A stretch of DNA of 64,000 nucleotides from Mesostigma viride. Its lineage: Eukaryota > Streptophyta > Mesostigmatophyceae > Mesostigmatales > Mesostigmataceae. The notes beneath the pieces are model-generated. The model searched no databases, was not told the origin of the DNA, and worked only from the letters and a program-made list of their open reading frames with translations. Positions 21,349-30,373 of the stretch are shown here, piece by piece; the stretch's first letter is position 1, and each line of letters opens with the position of its first letter. The position numbers and the translations under genes are program-made. Location: NCBI GenBank assembly GCA_009746045.1, contig RPFO01000406.1, positions 3,072,872-3,136,871 on the forward strand, in the 5' to 3' direction.

Positions 21349-22676
21349 TAGTTTTTTGGCAGCTCAGGAGGATGATCTGAAGACGAGCTCCCCACTGAAG
21401 GCTGCACCTGCTGCTCCTCTATGCCGTCTGCCTCCCCTTCTCCCTCCTCCTCCTCTGCTAGGAGGTGCCACAGGGCGTTGACCATCCGACGCCTGTCTTG
21501 CCTGCTGAAGCCCTTGGGCTGGAATGGTCCCTTGCCCGAAGCCTGGAAGTTGGGTCTAAACCCAGGCTGTGCCCTGTGGTCGCTCTGGCTCACCCCAGGA
21601 GGGAAGGTGGATGGTCTGGTGAATGGAAGAACCCCCTGAGGACCCTTGGTGTCGCCTGGGAACTGGTCTCGCTTGGGGCAATCCCGTGCAAAGTGTCCCA
21701 GCTGGCCACACGTGAAACAGGCTCCTTTGGACTGCTCCATGGCACTGAGCTCCTCCATCACAGCGTTCAGCTGGTTCAGGGGCTTCTTAACAGCAGGCGC
21801 CTGGTTGCCTGCAGCAGGCTCCCACTTGAGGGAAAAGTCAGGGACACGGCACAGCGTGAGGGCATAAGACAGCACAGTATCCCACTTCCACTCGACATAG
21901 TCGAAAGGGGAGAAATGCTTGTCAATATCCACCCTGACTTGAGGGGAGAGCCCATGCAGAAACCTGTGAAGAGCTTCAGAATCAGAGCACTGGGGGATTT
22001 TGGCCCTCAGGTTGGTAAACGTCTCTACGTATTGTGGTAGTGTCAGGCCTGACTGAGTACAGTTGGCCAACGCGTCCCGGTCCAGACGGAGCTGGTCCTG
22101 GGGAAGGAGAAAACGTCGAAATGAAAGCATGAGAGATGGCAAATCCTTGCAAGTATTACCTGCCGAGGATCGTAAAAACTCATCAAACCTGTCGGCTGCA
22201 CTGTCGCTCATTCGCTGTCGAACCATCTTCTTCTGGATGTCCAGGGAAAGTCGTTCTTCCGCTCGTTTGCCGTAGTTAGCAAAGTGGATAGCGAACACAT
22301 CCTGGAATCGAGTAGAGAAATGATCGAAACTGCGGTGGGTTAGATTGGTGAGCGACAGCTTGTCTACGGATTCGATTTTTGGAAATGGCGGGGCGGAACC
22401 TTGATGCGGTGGTATAGTGACGGTCACGGGGACGTCGCTGGCGGGGGTGGTGAAGGTGACCGAGGTCGTCTGCGCTGGATCCTGCCTATCGCTATCCTGC
22501 GTCTCATTCCTCGTAGTAACTGCGGTACTATTAGGTAAAACCCTTCCGTCACCCAACCGAGGAGCCTCTCTCCCCAATCCAGCAACCATGTCACGCATGG
22601 CCGCCTCCTCCTCCTCAATTCTCTGACGAAGTCTTCCCACATCCTGTTCCACCTCCTCCACCATCTTTCTATACAT
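21348..22676 (-). CDS. Gypsy-1 Gag polyprotein
   Basis: This is an intact frame of 442 codons from an ATG at 22676. The N-terminus is a coiled coil (MVEEVEQDVGRLRQRIEEEE). A Ty3-type capsid region follows (about residues 110-290). A single CCHC zinc knuckle CFTCGQLGHFARDC lies near residue 325. The tail is rich in Pro, Glu and Gln. Gag packages the element RNA. An open, ATG-less frame runs upstream of 22676, so a longer Gag from a non-AUG or frameshifted start cannot be excluded. Confidence 0.85.
   Translation of the reverse strand: MYRKMVEEVEQDVGRLRQRIEEEEAAMRDMVAGLGREAPRLGDGRVLPNSTAVTTRNETQDSDRQDPAQTTSVTFTTPASDVPVTVTIPPHQGSAPPFPKIESVDKLSLTNLTHRSFDHFSTRFQDVFAIHFANYGKRAEERLSLDIQKKMVRQRMSDSAADRFDEFLRSSAGNTCKDLPSLMLSFRRFLLPQDQLRLDRDALANCTQSGLTLPQYVETFTNLRAKIPQCSDSEALHRFLHGLSPQVRVDIDKHFSPFDYVEWKWDTVLSYALTLCRVPDFSLKWEPAAGNQAPAVKKPLNQLNAVMEELSAMEQSKGACFTCGQLGHFARDCPKRDQFPGDTKGPQGVLPFTRPSTFPPGVSQSDHRAQPGFRPNFQASGKGPFQPKGFSRQDRRRMVNALWHLLAEEEEGEGEADGIEEQQVQPSVGSSSSDHPPELPKN
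21351..21357 (-). promoter_or_regulatory. Programmed -1 frameshift site at the gag-pol junction
   Basis: On the minus strand the gag frame ends with the heptamer A AAA AAC followed directly by TAG. Sliding back one base continues as K-K-L-V-E into the protease frame. A AAA AAC is a well-known retroviral slippery heptamer. The same site stands at 62086-62092 in Gypsy-2. Confidence 0.75.
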
Positions 22677-23230
22677 CGCTGCGTGTTGTTCATCGTGTAA
22701 TAATCTGATTTTAGCTGCTGAGAGGCGATCCGCTGCAAGTCTGGTCCCGTCTCTTCCAGGCGTGGTATTTAGCGGGAAAAGAAATGAAGAGATGCACTCG
22801 CACAGGACTCGTTCGCGCGCTTGGAATCCTGGGCGACAGTGACGCTCCTCGACCCACGCCTGTCAGCGATGGCTCGCCTGGTTGGAGACCAGATGCAATG
22901 ACGGAAAACTTGGGCCCTATGGACAACGAGGGCCGCCTCACTTCAGACATAGAAGTACGGTTGAAATCAAGTTGACGCCGTGGAGTACGAGTAGTTGTCT
23001 CAGCACCTTCCCTAGCAATGGGTTCCAGAGATGATGACGGATCGCTCCACCTTGATTAGTAGGGGGTAAAGGTGATTGTGTCTTCGAACTACTCATACTA
23101 CCACATGAAGTCGCGATCGTCTGCCTAGTAGAGACAACGGTTACGGCTGACTTCTAGTGTTACAGAGCAAGACAGTCACATCAGGATGTGTCTCAGTCTG
23201 TAGTAACACCATAAGTTTTCCGCAACTCTA
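22677..23230 (-). other. Gypsy-1 5' leader
   Basis: It matches Gypsy-2 63411-63963 with a few indels. It would hold the primer binding site and packaging signal, but the sequence next to the LTR edge (TAGAGTTGCGG on the minus strand) has no TGG start typical of tRNA-primed elements. The element ends here without a 5' LTR. Confidence 0.6.
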
Positions 23231-23464
23231 CTACAAAAACCTAAAGTGACCCCCTTTTGGAGGGCTGACAGGCATGCACAATAACATGGCATTCCTCGTG
23301 GTAAAGCATGGAAATAAACACATGTAATGATATTTATTAATGAAACAATTCTTTATTCCAGATTATATTGCATGAATGGACTCTGTCACGTGTATTGGTG
23401 CTGCCACCACCAAGAAAAAGCCAGCATGGCTGTGCTGGTGCTGCCACACTACCATCATAGCTGT

Positions 23465-24388
23465 CTAGTGTGCATCTCCCTCGTCATTATCCTCCTCCTC
23501 CTCATCATCATCATCATCACCATCATTGTGCCCATCCTTGGCATCCACGTCCTTAGGATCATCGTCCTTGGGATCATCGTCCAACGGGATTGCATTGTCC
23601 TCGTTGACACCCTCAATGGCTCGCTTCACAGAGGCCTGCCACGCCTCCTTCTCGGCACGGAGTGCTTCCAGCTCGGCCATGATCTCTCGCTGCTTCCTCT
23701 CGCTAGCCTTGAGCTTCATGCCGATGGCCATCGCAGCCCGCTGGGGATCCTCAAACATCTGGCCGTCGCCTGCGCTCTTGGGGTTCTCCCCGCCGAGCTT
23801 GCTTGGAATGGTTGTAGGGGTGCGCTCGCGCGAAACCTGCTCGGTCTTTGTGCGCTTGTAGGCAGGCTCGCTCCCCCCCTCCGCCTGCCCCGCCTTCTCC
23901 TGCATTACAGCCATCCATGCCGTTCTGATAGCAACGTGGTTCGTGCCAAACTTCTTAGCAAACTGGGCGGACTGCGTTCCAGTGAAGGTGTTGCAGAAAT
24001 TGATGATCATCTCGTTGCATCCAGGCTCAAAATTTGAGATGGGCAGCCAGTCAAAACGCTGGAGCGATTTGCCCTGGCGGTTGGCCTTCTGCCTCTCCTC
24101 GTCTGTGTAAAACCACTCCACAAGGAGCTCAACAACATTGTCGACCATCTTTGCATCTATTATTTTGGACACGTCAAAGTGGTCGTACGAGTCATTCTTC
24201 GCATCTTCAGCAGGCGCCCTGCTGCCTGAAGCACGTTTCTTGTCACGATTGTCCGCCCTCACACCCCTCTCTGCAACGTTCATTTCCTTTTCTTTTGTTC
24301 TAACATCCTCGTCCAGGCGCTTGCCTACGAAGGTGGAAATCGTCTCGTAAGACGCCCTATTTATCAGCTGTGCGAGGTTGTCCTTCAT
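23465..24388 (-). CDS. Chromodomain-like protein with acidic tail, virus-like block
   Basis: The product is 307 aa, with an ATG at 24388. The first 70 residues are charged and helical. Residues 71-135 fit a chromodomain: FDVSKIIDAK, LLVEWFY with W92, FDW with W114, then a helix EMIINFCNTF. Residues 215-260 form a coiled coil, and the last 40 residues are almost all Asp and Glu. It is related to the 7346-7912 protein. The acidic tail suggests histone or other basic-partner contact, which is inference. Polyadenylation-type AATAAA signals follow on the minus strand at about 23330-23360. Function is otherwise unknown. Confidence 0.65.
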   Translation of the reverse strand: MKDNLAQLINRASYETISTFVGKRLDEDVRTKEKEMNVAERGVRADNRDKKRASGSRAPAEDAKNDSYDHFDVSKIIDAKMVDNVVELLVEWFYTDEERQKANRQGKSLQRFDWLPISNFEPGCNEMIINFCNTFTGTQSAQFAKKFGTNHVAIRTAWMAVMQEKAGQAEGGSEPAYKRTKTEQVSRERTPTTIPSKLGGENPKSAGDGQMFEDPQRAAMAIGMKLKASERKQREIMAELEALRAEKEAWQASVKRAIEGVNEDNAIPLDDDPKDDDPKDVDAKDGHNDGDDDDDEEEEDNDEGDAH

Positions 24389-25048
24389 CTTTGCCTGTCG
24401 ACGGCTATGGAGTTTAATTCATCCCACCCATTATTATTAAATTCCTTTGCATTGCGGCTAGGGGCCGAGCATGCATTGTGCAAGGGCCAATTGGCCCAGT
24501 GCCTAGCGCCGCTCCGTGGGTACTTTGACAGTAATTAGCATTGGTCAAGTGCGCGTACTTTGTCAGTAATTAAATTTGCACAAGTCCCGAGCACCGTGTC
24601 ATACGCCCTTACTTCTGTCGTACGCAGTACCGGCGCGGCGTTAGGCGTGTTTCTGTGCAAAGTCCCGAATTTTCACCAAGTCCTGGGCACTAAGGGGGCC
24701 GTGCTAGTAAGTGTAGCTCCTAAACGGCTAAGTCTTTTTGAATTCTGTCACTTGCACCCTGTTTGGTATGCTCAGTATATGCTACGTACCTATTGCATTT
24801 GTTAATTGGCCTATTTATAATGCATGAGATGTGAGGACTCTTTGTTTACGTAAACGCTTTTATTAGAAAATAAAATACAGTAATCATTTCAACACTCCTT
24901 TTCTCAATGTAGGAGTGGAAGTACTTATGCGTACATCGCATGCGCCTTCTTCCGTTTAGTGATGCCCAAAAAAATGCAGCACTCCCTGCAGCTGACAAAG
25001 CTGTTGGCCAGTTGGCTCCTCCACTCGTCGAACACGCTCTCACACAGG
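24389..25048. other. Intergenic region with a short repeat shared with 25.95 kb
   Basis: No gene is seen. AACGGCTAAGT followed by an AT-rich stretch and CACTTG occurs at 24723-24754 and again at 25949-25981. A minus-strand TATAAATA lies at 24809-24816, far from the chromodomain gene. An AATAAA at about 24858 fits the 3' end of the F-box-like gene to the right. Confidence 0.45.
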
Positions 25049-25639
25049 TTATCCATCTTCTCCATCCGGGGGGGGCGGTGGTGAGGAGCCACGCTTGTCT
25101 CGAGGGCCTTGCGCACCGCCTCCTTCATGCATGAGCTCGAGCCCGTGCTCTTCTGCCGTGCGTTCCTTCTCGAGATCCGGCACGGACTTGATGTACTCGT
25201 GAGCGACAAGGTCAGCGTCGTGTCCGAAGATGATGACAGCCCAGAACATCTTGTCAAACACATTCTGGGCAAGGCACGCCAGATGCTTCCTGTAGCAGTA
25301 GGCCGAGTCGATCCACCTCCTCGCTTGACGGAGATAGATATAGGGCTTGTTGCCACTCAGCAACCGCTTGCACATCTTGAGATCGCTTCCAGTCATGTGG
25401 CGCAGCTCGCCAGCGCTCCTTCGGCGTCTGCGGGAGCGCGTCTGAATCTCCTTCTCAATGGCCTTCAGCAGCTCAGTGGCTTCGATCTTCTTTTCCTCTT
25501 TCACCTTCTCAAACTGGACCTGCGTGGCCTTGTTGATTCCACACAGTTTGGGCCACGAGAGCTCCACGAGGCGGTGCACGATTTCCGCAGGCAGGCTTTC
25601 GAAGGTGGCAGCCATAGCTGTTTTTGTGGAGTCAGCCAT
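25049..25639 (-). CDS. F-box-like protein, paralogue of the 37320-37964 gene
   Basis: The product is 196 aa from the ATG at 25639. A 24-bp duplication makes a second, equally good ATG at 25615, which aligns exactly with the start of the 37964 gene. Right after it comes an F-box-like segment: ESLPAEIVHRLVELSWP, then INKATQVQF. The related gene has ENLPPEVL...SWP...INKATQREY. The middle is Arg-rich, and the C-terminus holds a P5 run and acidic residues. F-box proteins recruit targets to SCF ubiquitin ligases, and large DNA viruses often carry them. The last Cys-free helical part is unrecognised. An in-frame ATG at 25729 is possible if transcription starts further up. Confidence 0.6.
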   Translation of the reverse strand: MADSTKTAMAATFESLPAEIVHRLVELSWPKLCGINKATQVQFEKVKEEKKIEATELLKAIEKEIQTRSRRRRRSAGELRHMTGSDLKMCKRLLSGNKPYIYLRQARRWIDSAYCYRKHLACLAQNVFDKMFWAVIIFGHDADLVAHEYIKSVPDLEKERTAEEHGLELMHEGGGAQGPRDKRGSSPPPPPDGEDG

Positions 25640-25729
25640 AGCTGTTTTCGTGGTAGTGGTGGATGGAGAGGAGGATAGCTGCGAGAGTTGTTGCGTCTCG
25701 CGACTTAATAGACGAAGGGATATCCACAT

Positions 25730-25920
25730 CTGCCACGGGATTGGTCCGCGTCCTGTGGATAAGCGCGGCGCGAGCGCGACGCGCGCGTCCTGTGGATAAG
25801 CGCGGCGCGAATACGGAACGGCGCGGCGCGAGTACGGACCGGTGCACGTCCACGGGATTCTGCCACGTGGCACGTGCCATTCCCCGTGGTGACGGCGCCA
25901 GAAGTATAAATATAAAACCG
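25730..25920 (-). promoter_or_regulatory. Promoter region of the F-box-like gene with GTGGATAAGCGCGGCGCGA repeats
   Basis: Two copies of GTGGATAAGCGCGGCGCGA and a third partial copy lie at about 25752-25835. CCACGGG and CCCGTGG motifs are close by at 25733, 25852 and 25883. The TATA-rich 25904-25917 stretch reads as a TATA box on either strand. Similar GTGGATAAG elements occur at 46170-46270. Confidence 0.5.
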
Positions 25921-26122
25921 CGCCAAATTTAAATTTTTGCCAAGTCTCAACGGCTAAGTATTATTAAATTTGGACACTTGGGACGTGTGCAATTGTTAAT
26001 TTTACTTTGATTGCAAGCATGGAAAATAAGACATGATGTTCGTGTGAATTGTTTTCGTTAAAAATATAATTACTCTTTAATTGTACACAAGTCCACGGGA
26101 CTAGAGAGATTCTCTGAACTAT

Positions 26123-27400
26123 TTACAGGGCACGCGGGGCGGCCAGTTGGTTCATGACAGCTGCATAGCAGGACTCCGCGGAGTCGTAGCGGAAAAACGG
26201 GAAGCACAGGTCGTGCTTGGAGTCCTTGCCCTCGCAGATGGGGCAGGAGACACTCTTGGTGCCAGCCTCCCGCAGAGTGTCGAGGACGCACTCGCTGCAG
26301 ACGACGTCGTTGTCGATGCTGTGGCCGTTGGCGGTGAAGAGGTAGTGCGCCTTCTTGTTGCACACCTTGCAGGTCTTGGAGGGCACGTCCAACTGGTGGT
26401 TGCAGCCCATCTGCTTGCTGGCAGCCTTGACGCCGCAGAACTTGTTCTTCAGATGCTCGAACTCCTTGGTGCCGGGAGTGACGGTGCTGGTGAGGTTGGA
26501 CTCGGACAGCGTGAAAGAGACGAAGCTGAGGTGGGAGACATAGTTGCGCTTCTCGCACTCCCACTTGATCCTGGAGATCTCCTTGGTGAAGTCGCTCTTG
26601 AAGTTCTCGATGTCGACCTTGGGTTTCTTGATGGCGTCGACTTTCTCGTCGTTGAACAGCCCGCAAGACCTCAGGTAGTCGTTTGTGTCCTCCTGCTTCC
26701 TCTTGTAGCCACCGCGAAGAAAGGGCTGGTCGCGCTCCTCGACCTTGACGTTGACCTTGCCAGGGTCGGTGGGGCCGGTGAGAGCGAAGTTCGGCTCAGA
26801 GACGGTGTAGGTGCCTGGCGTGGGCCACTTGATGAACTCGGCGGTGTCCTCCATATCCGGGTAGATCTTGAGCAGCTCGGGGAACCTCTTCTTCGTCCGC
26901 TCGTGCTCGAATGCGAACTGCTCGAATGCGGGGTCCCAGCAGCTGATGCAGTGCTCGGCCTTGCCGTTGCAGTCGATCTTGAGGAGATCCACACGAGTTG
27001 GCTTCTTGCACTTGGCGCAGTCCTTCGTGGGGATGCTCTTCAGCATGTTGTTCTGCTGAAGGTACTCGCACGAGTCGCAGAAATGGCCGTCGCACGGGGA
27101 AAAGCTGTGATTGTTGCGCATCTTGTAATCCTCGTCAAACTCGCAGAAGTGCTTGAGAGACCTCATCTTGTCGCAGCCGACGCAGCGAATGCGCTTCTTG
27201 TTCATCATGATGTTGCTCGTCTCGTAGTGATCCATCATGTCGTTCACAACGCCGCGAGAAGCCTCAGGAAGGTGGACTTCGCATGCATGCTCGCCGGTGA
27301 CTGGGTGGAAAAGAATGTTGAAGTGGCGAGGCTTCTTGACTTTGGGAGCATTGTGCGGCCCACGCTGGCGAGGAGCAGAGATGGCGGAGGAGGTAGCCAT
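26123..27400 (-). CDS. Zinc-binding protein with C-terminal RING-like domain
   Basis: The product is 425 aa. The frame extends upstream to 27490, but a TATA box at 27480-27485 places the start at the ATG at 27400. The N-terminal half has several Cys-x2-Cys pairs (IRCVGC, FCDSCEY, DCAKC, CISC) arranged like treble-clef zinc modules. Residues about 344-389 form a RING-like pattern: CKVC, GHSIDNDVVCSEC, CPIC. The middle is charged. A ubiquitin-ligase role is plausible for the RING part but unproven. It shares a divergent promoter with the RING/TRAF gene at 28110. A long antisense frame exists over it but is a GC artefact. Confidence 0.6.
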   Translation of the reverse strand: MATSSAISAPRQRGPHNAPKVKKPRHFNILFHPVTGEHACEVHLPEASRGVVNDMMDHYETSNIMMNKKRIRCVGCDKMRSLKHFCEFDEDYKMRNNHSFSPCDGHFCDSCEYLQQNNMLKSIPTKDCAKCKKPTRVDLLKIDCNGKAEHCISCWDPAFEQFAFEHERTKKRFPELLKIYPDMEDTAEFIKWPTPGTYTVSEPNFALTGPTDPGKVNVKVEERDQPFLRGGYKRKQEDTNDYLRSCGLFNDEKVDAIKKPKVDIENFKSDFTKEISRIKWECEKRNYVSHLSFVSFTLSESNLTSTVTPGTKEFEHLKNKFCGVKAASKQMGCNHQLDVPSKTCKVCNKKAHYLFTANGHSIDNDVVCSECVLDTLREAGTKSVSCPICEGKDSKHDLCFPFFRYDSAESCYAAVMNQLAAPRAL

Positions 27401-27479
27401 TGGAGCTGGTTGGTTTTGGTTGCTGAGAGAGCTGGGTGGATGCGAGTGGGATGCGAGGCGAGGTGGTGCAAGTCCTGCA

Positions 27480-28036
27480 TTTATACCCACGGGGCTGCAA
27501 TTCCCGTGGTCTAGAAGAATTCAGCAGATCGACGGCTCGTGGCTCGCCACGAGGTTTGTAACGGGAAACGGTATGACGGTTACGAGAAAAAAATTCCCGT
27601 GGCCATACATTTCGAGCGTTATTTTGCCACGGGATTTGTAACGTAAAAAATCTATCCCCGTGGCAAAAATATCCGACAGTTACTTTGCCGCGGGACTGGA
27701 ATCGGATTTTTTTCTGTCCCCGTGGACGGATATTTTCGAGCGTTGTTTTGCCACGGGATTTGTAACGTAAAAATTCTTTCCCCGTGGCATAAATATCCGA
27801 CAGTTACTTTGCCACGGGGCTCGAATCGGATTTTTTTCTGTCCCCGTGGACGGATATTTCTGACCGTTACGCTGCCACGGGACTTGTAACGTAAAAAAAC
27901 GCGTCCCGTGGATAAGGTTTCGGCGCATAAACGACGAACGCGCTTCCACGTAGCCAGATTGCCCGTGCAAAGACCACGTAGATAGCCTGCCAGCCACGGG
28001 ACTGTCTCGTCAACCAAGGCCTGCGCAGGTATAAAG
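27480..28036. promoter_or_regulatory. Divergent promoter with tandem CCCGTGG/CCACGGG array
   Basis: A minus-strand TATA box at 27480-27485 serves 27400, and a plus-strand TATAAAG at 28030-28036 serves 28110. Between them are about two full copies of a ~125-bp unit (27623-27870), each with CCACGGGA, TTTGTAACGTAAAAA, CCCGTGGCA, CCGACAGTTAC and CCCGTGGACGGATATTT. In total more than a dozen CCCGTGG or CCACGGG motifs alternate in orientation. The pattern suggests binding sites for a dedicated regulator. Confidence 0.65.
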
Positions 28037-28109
28037 ACCAGACTTCCTCGTCTCCTCGCCACTCGCTCACCTCACATCAGCTCAGCACACAAAAACTCTC
28101 TCACTGGAT

Positions 28110-29293
28110 ATGGCTTCCCGCCCCAGATACGCAGCTAGCTACAACTTTGGCCGTGGTGTTACTGGAGCTAGTGGCAGTGGCAGTGGAAGTGGCAGGGGAA
28201 AGCGACGTGCCGCGAGGAACACGGCTACTGGAGAAGCAGGTTTGTGACAAGCCTTTGTTTTTTTGCACCCAAAAGCGCTTTTTCTTGTCGTTTCCGCCTT
28301 TGGTACTCATTTCTTGTTATGTTTTCTTGCCCCCACACACCCGTGCATGCAGAACTGACCGCTGAACAACGGCAGCTCCACAGGGCTAACAAGCCTGTGC
28401 CCGTGCACGATAATCACGGGGACTTCGACACAAGAAACAACGTGTTTCCCTATCTGGAGAACACTTTCAAGGTGGCGAAGCTCGTCCTGGACTTGAGCAA
28501 GATCGAATGCGCCATTTGCGCGGAGGAGAGAGACAAGTATGTCACTCTCATGCTGGAGAACGAGCCCGCGCACGCATGCTCCATCATCATCTGCGACACC
28601 TGTGCCACTACCAAGCTTCACACGTTCAGAAACCAGTGCCCGCAGTGCCGCAAGCCGCTGAGCTCGTCTGGGCAGCTGTTCGTCCCCAACCCGCAGCTCA
28701 ACAGCCTGGCGTCGAGGACGCAGTACCGGGCCTGCGAACACCCCGGCTGCTTTACGATCATCCCAAGCAACATGATGGCGGCGCACGAGGAGGAGTGCGA
28801 GTACAACGTCTACACCTGTGGCAACACCGTCTCGTTCCGCCTGCTGGACAACGAGACGCTTTCTTCCAAGATGTGCTGCGGCTACGAGGGCAAGAAACGC
28901 GCTGTCGAGGAGCACATGGAGACTTGCCCGGAGGCTGAGTCTGCGAAGAAGCTTAGCGCCATGATGGGCGTGTTTGACAAGGTGGAGGCGCTCTCAGCTG
29001 CAATGGAGCGCGACAGCCCAGACGTCTTCAAGCGCATGGCTCAGTTGTTTGGGGTGACCACGGAGAAGGCCAGGCGCATCCTTGCCAGCCTGCCTGGAGC
29101 GAGTGGTGCCGGCCCTTCTTCCCAGCGTGCTCCTCGTCCAGGGGAAGCAGTGGACACAGCAATTCCCGTCGACGCCCCCACTGACCCAATCAGTGATCTC
29201 GTGGACGCCATAGACGCTGACGCTGCTGCACAGGGCGTCGACGACGAGGCTGCAGACCCCACCTGGACTCCGGCTGGCAACGAGGACGACTGA
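28110..29293 (+). CDS. RING and TRAF/SIAH-type zinc finger protein, one intron
   Basis: Exon 1 is 28110-28239 and exon 2 is 28353-29293. The 113-bp intron has CAG|GTTTGT and GCATGCAG borders, and the joined frame gives 356 aa. The TATA box lies 80 bp before the ATG. Residues 12-37 are Gly/Ser/Arg rich. Residues 96-142 are a RING (C96, C99, H117, C119, C124, C127, C139, C142). A TRAF/SIAH-type finger follows (C171, C176, H188, C192, C199). The C-terminus is acidic and Pro/Ala rich. RING proteins of this layout act as E3 ubiquitin ligases. Without splicing, exon 1 stops after about 44 codons. It is divergent from the RING-like gene at 27400. Confidence 0.7.
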
Positions 29294-29770
29294 AGAGTTA
29301 CAGATGACAGCATTGGATGTCAAAAACCCCTCTAGTTTAGAGACAAGGGCCATAGTTAGAAACCAGCCCATCCACGGGGGTTAGGTGACAGGCAGTAGAA
29401 GAAACACCCCACGCACTGGGGACTTGGACAGGAAAGATGTGGATGTTTGTAATAAAGATGTGGATGTTTGCAAAACCAGTTTGAAAAAATATCTAAGCTG
29501 CACATTAGTATAAGTATGGTAAGTTTCCAGCAGGCCACGTGGCAGCCACAAAGCCCGATCCCCGTGGTAGCCGGCGCAGTACGGATCCCGTAGGAATCCA
29601 CGAGATATTTCCGAGATATTTTTAGATATTTTAAGATATTTTGAAAATATCACAGGGACCCCGTGGACACCCAGGGGAATCGTAACCGAAATTCGGACTC
29701 GCGGCCGGCGATCGGAGGAGCCACCACGGGAAAATCCCGTTTTTTTTTCGGGTCTGTCCTCAGAACGTCC
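29294..29770. other. Intergenic region with GATATTT repeats
   Basis: It contains the 3' UTR of the RING gene, a tandem pair of GATGTGGATGTTTG near 29441 and 29457, several CCCGTGG/CCACGGG motifs, and four GATATTT repeats at about 29604-29650. It marks the change from GC-rich to more AT-rich genes. Confidence 0.45.
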
Positions 29771-29893
29771 ATGACGAGCGTCAAAGAGTCGAGAAATTGG
29801 GCGATTTCGTTCGTGACCCTCATTTTCGTGCGAGTTGTGAGGTGTTTCGCTTATTCTTGTTTTCTGCTTCTCTTTTATACTAATCTCTCATGA
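29771..29893 (+). CDS. Possible 40-aa membrane peptide
   Basis: From an ATG at 29771 the frame gives a short peptide with one hydrophobic segment in the middle and C-terminal half. Its TGA overlaps the next ATG (ATGA at 29890-29893). It could be a small viral-type membrane protein or only a leader of the next gene. The TATA-like element assigned to the next gene lies inside it. Confidence 0.3.
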   Translation: MTSVKESRNWAISFVTLIFVRVVRCFAYSCFLLLFYTNLS

Positions 29894-30288
29894 GCAAAGT
29901 CGAGCCCAAAACCGTCAAGGATAAGCCGGACGTTACAATCTTATCCGCGTGTTTCGGCTCTGCCTTGAAGATCGCTGATATTTTCGTATTCCCACTTATC
30001 TTTGCCGTTTTTACAAATTTCTGGATTCGAGCGATCGCATCCGACGACCAGGAAAAAGATGTAACCGAAATTCTGCAGGCCCAAATCCCCGTTTTTGCGT
30101 CAATGGCACTCAGCGCGGTGATTTTTTTCCCCGGATTTTATCGACTAGGCTTCTTCAAAGGCCTTCTCGCGTTTATGATCGTCAGTTACATTCGTCTCAA
30201 TGTCGCATCCGCATACGCGATCGTCCTCTCGCGTCTCCTCGACGAACCAAGGGATCCGGATAAGAACGAAACCGATCCTCCTCAGTAA
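29890..30288 (+). CDS. Multi-pass membrane protein, unknown
   Basis: The product is 132 aa with a TATA-like TTTATAC nine bases before its ATG. Hydrophobic stretches at about residues 28-48, 68-85 and 88-115 suggest three membrane spans. The N-terminus is Lys/Asp rich, and the C-terminus (LDEPRDPDKNETDPPQ) is acidic and probably soluble. I do not recognise the family. It opens a run of plus-strand genes with small gaps (30374, 30613, 31123). Confidence 0.55.
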   Translation: MSKVEPKTVKDKPDVTILSACFGSALKIADIFVFPLIFAVFTNFWIRAIASDDQEKDVTEILQAQIPVFASMALSAVIFFPGFYRLGFFKGLLAFMIVSYIRLNVASAYAIVLSRLLDEPRDPDKNETDPPQ

Positions 30289-30373
30289 GATTGCGATTCT
30301 CTGGTTCGCTTGTTTCCGAAGCCGCTCCGTACATTCTATTTTGGAAGAATCTCGAAATTGATTCTTAACAGTC

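Larger units (their letters stand above)
8367..23230 (-). mobile_element. Gypsy-1: chromodomain Ty3/Gypsy element, nested insertions, no visible 5' LTR
   Basis: Reading on the minus strand, the order is 5' leader, gag, protease, RT-RNase H, integrase with chromodomain, an extra ORF, a polypurine tract, and the 3' LTR. The LTR ends GTTACA next to the tract at 15407 and is interrupted by a Copia element and a 2.1 kb element. Base for base it is very close to Gypsy-2 (47955-64000), with shared frameshifts in pol and private 1-nt indels in each copy. The internal sequence stops at 23230 exactly where Gypsy-2 enters its 5' LTR, and the LTR at 8367 lacks the outer 97 bp seen in Gypsy-2. I find no target duplication. 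It inserted into the virus-like block. Confidence 0.85.

Noticed and set aside
26147-27514. 455-codon plus-strand frame over the RING-like gene
   Set aside because: It mirrors the minus-strand gene; its Leu/Val/Ala/Gly-rich product has no motif and comes from GC-rich third positions. The minus strand has Cys modules and a TATA box.
28307-28915. Minus-strand 202-codon frame over the RING/TRAF gene
   Set aside because: Opposite a clear RING domain; no Cys/His or other motif in its own product.
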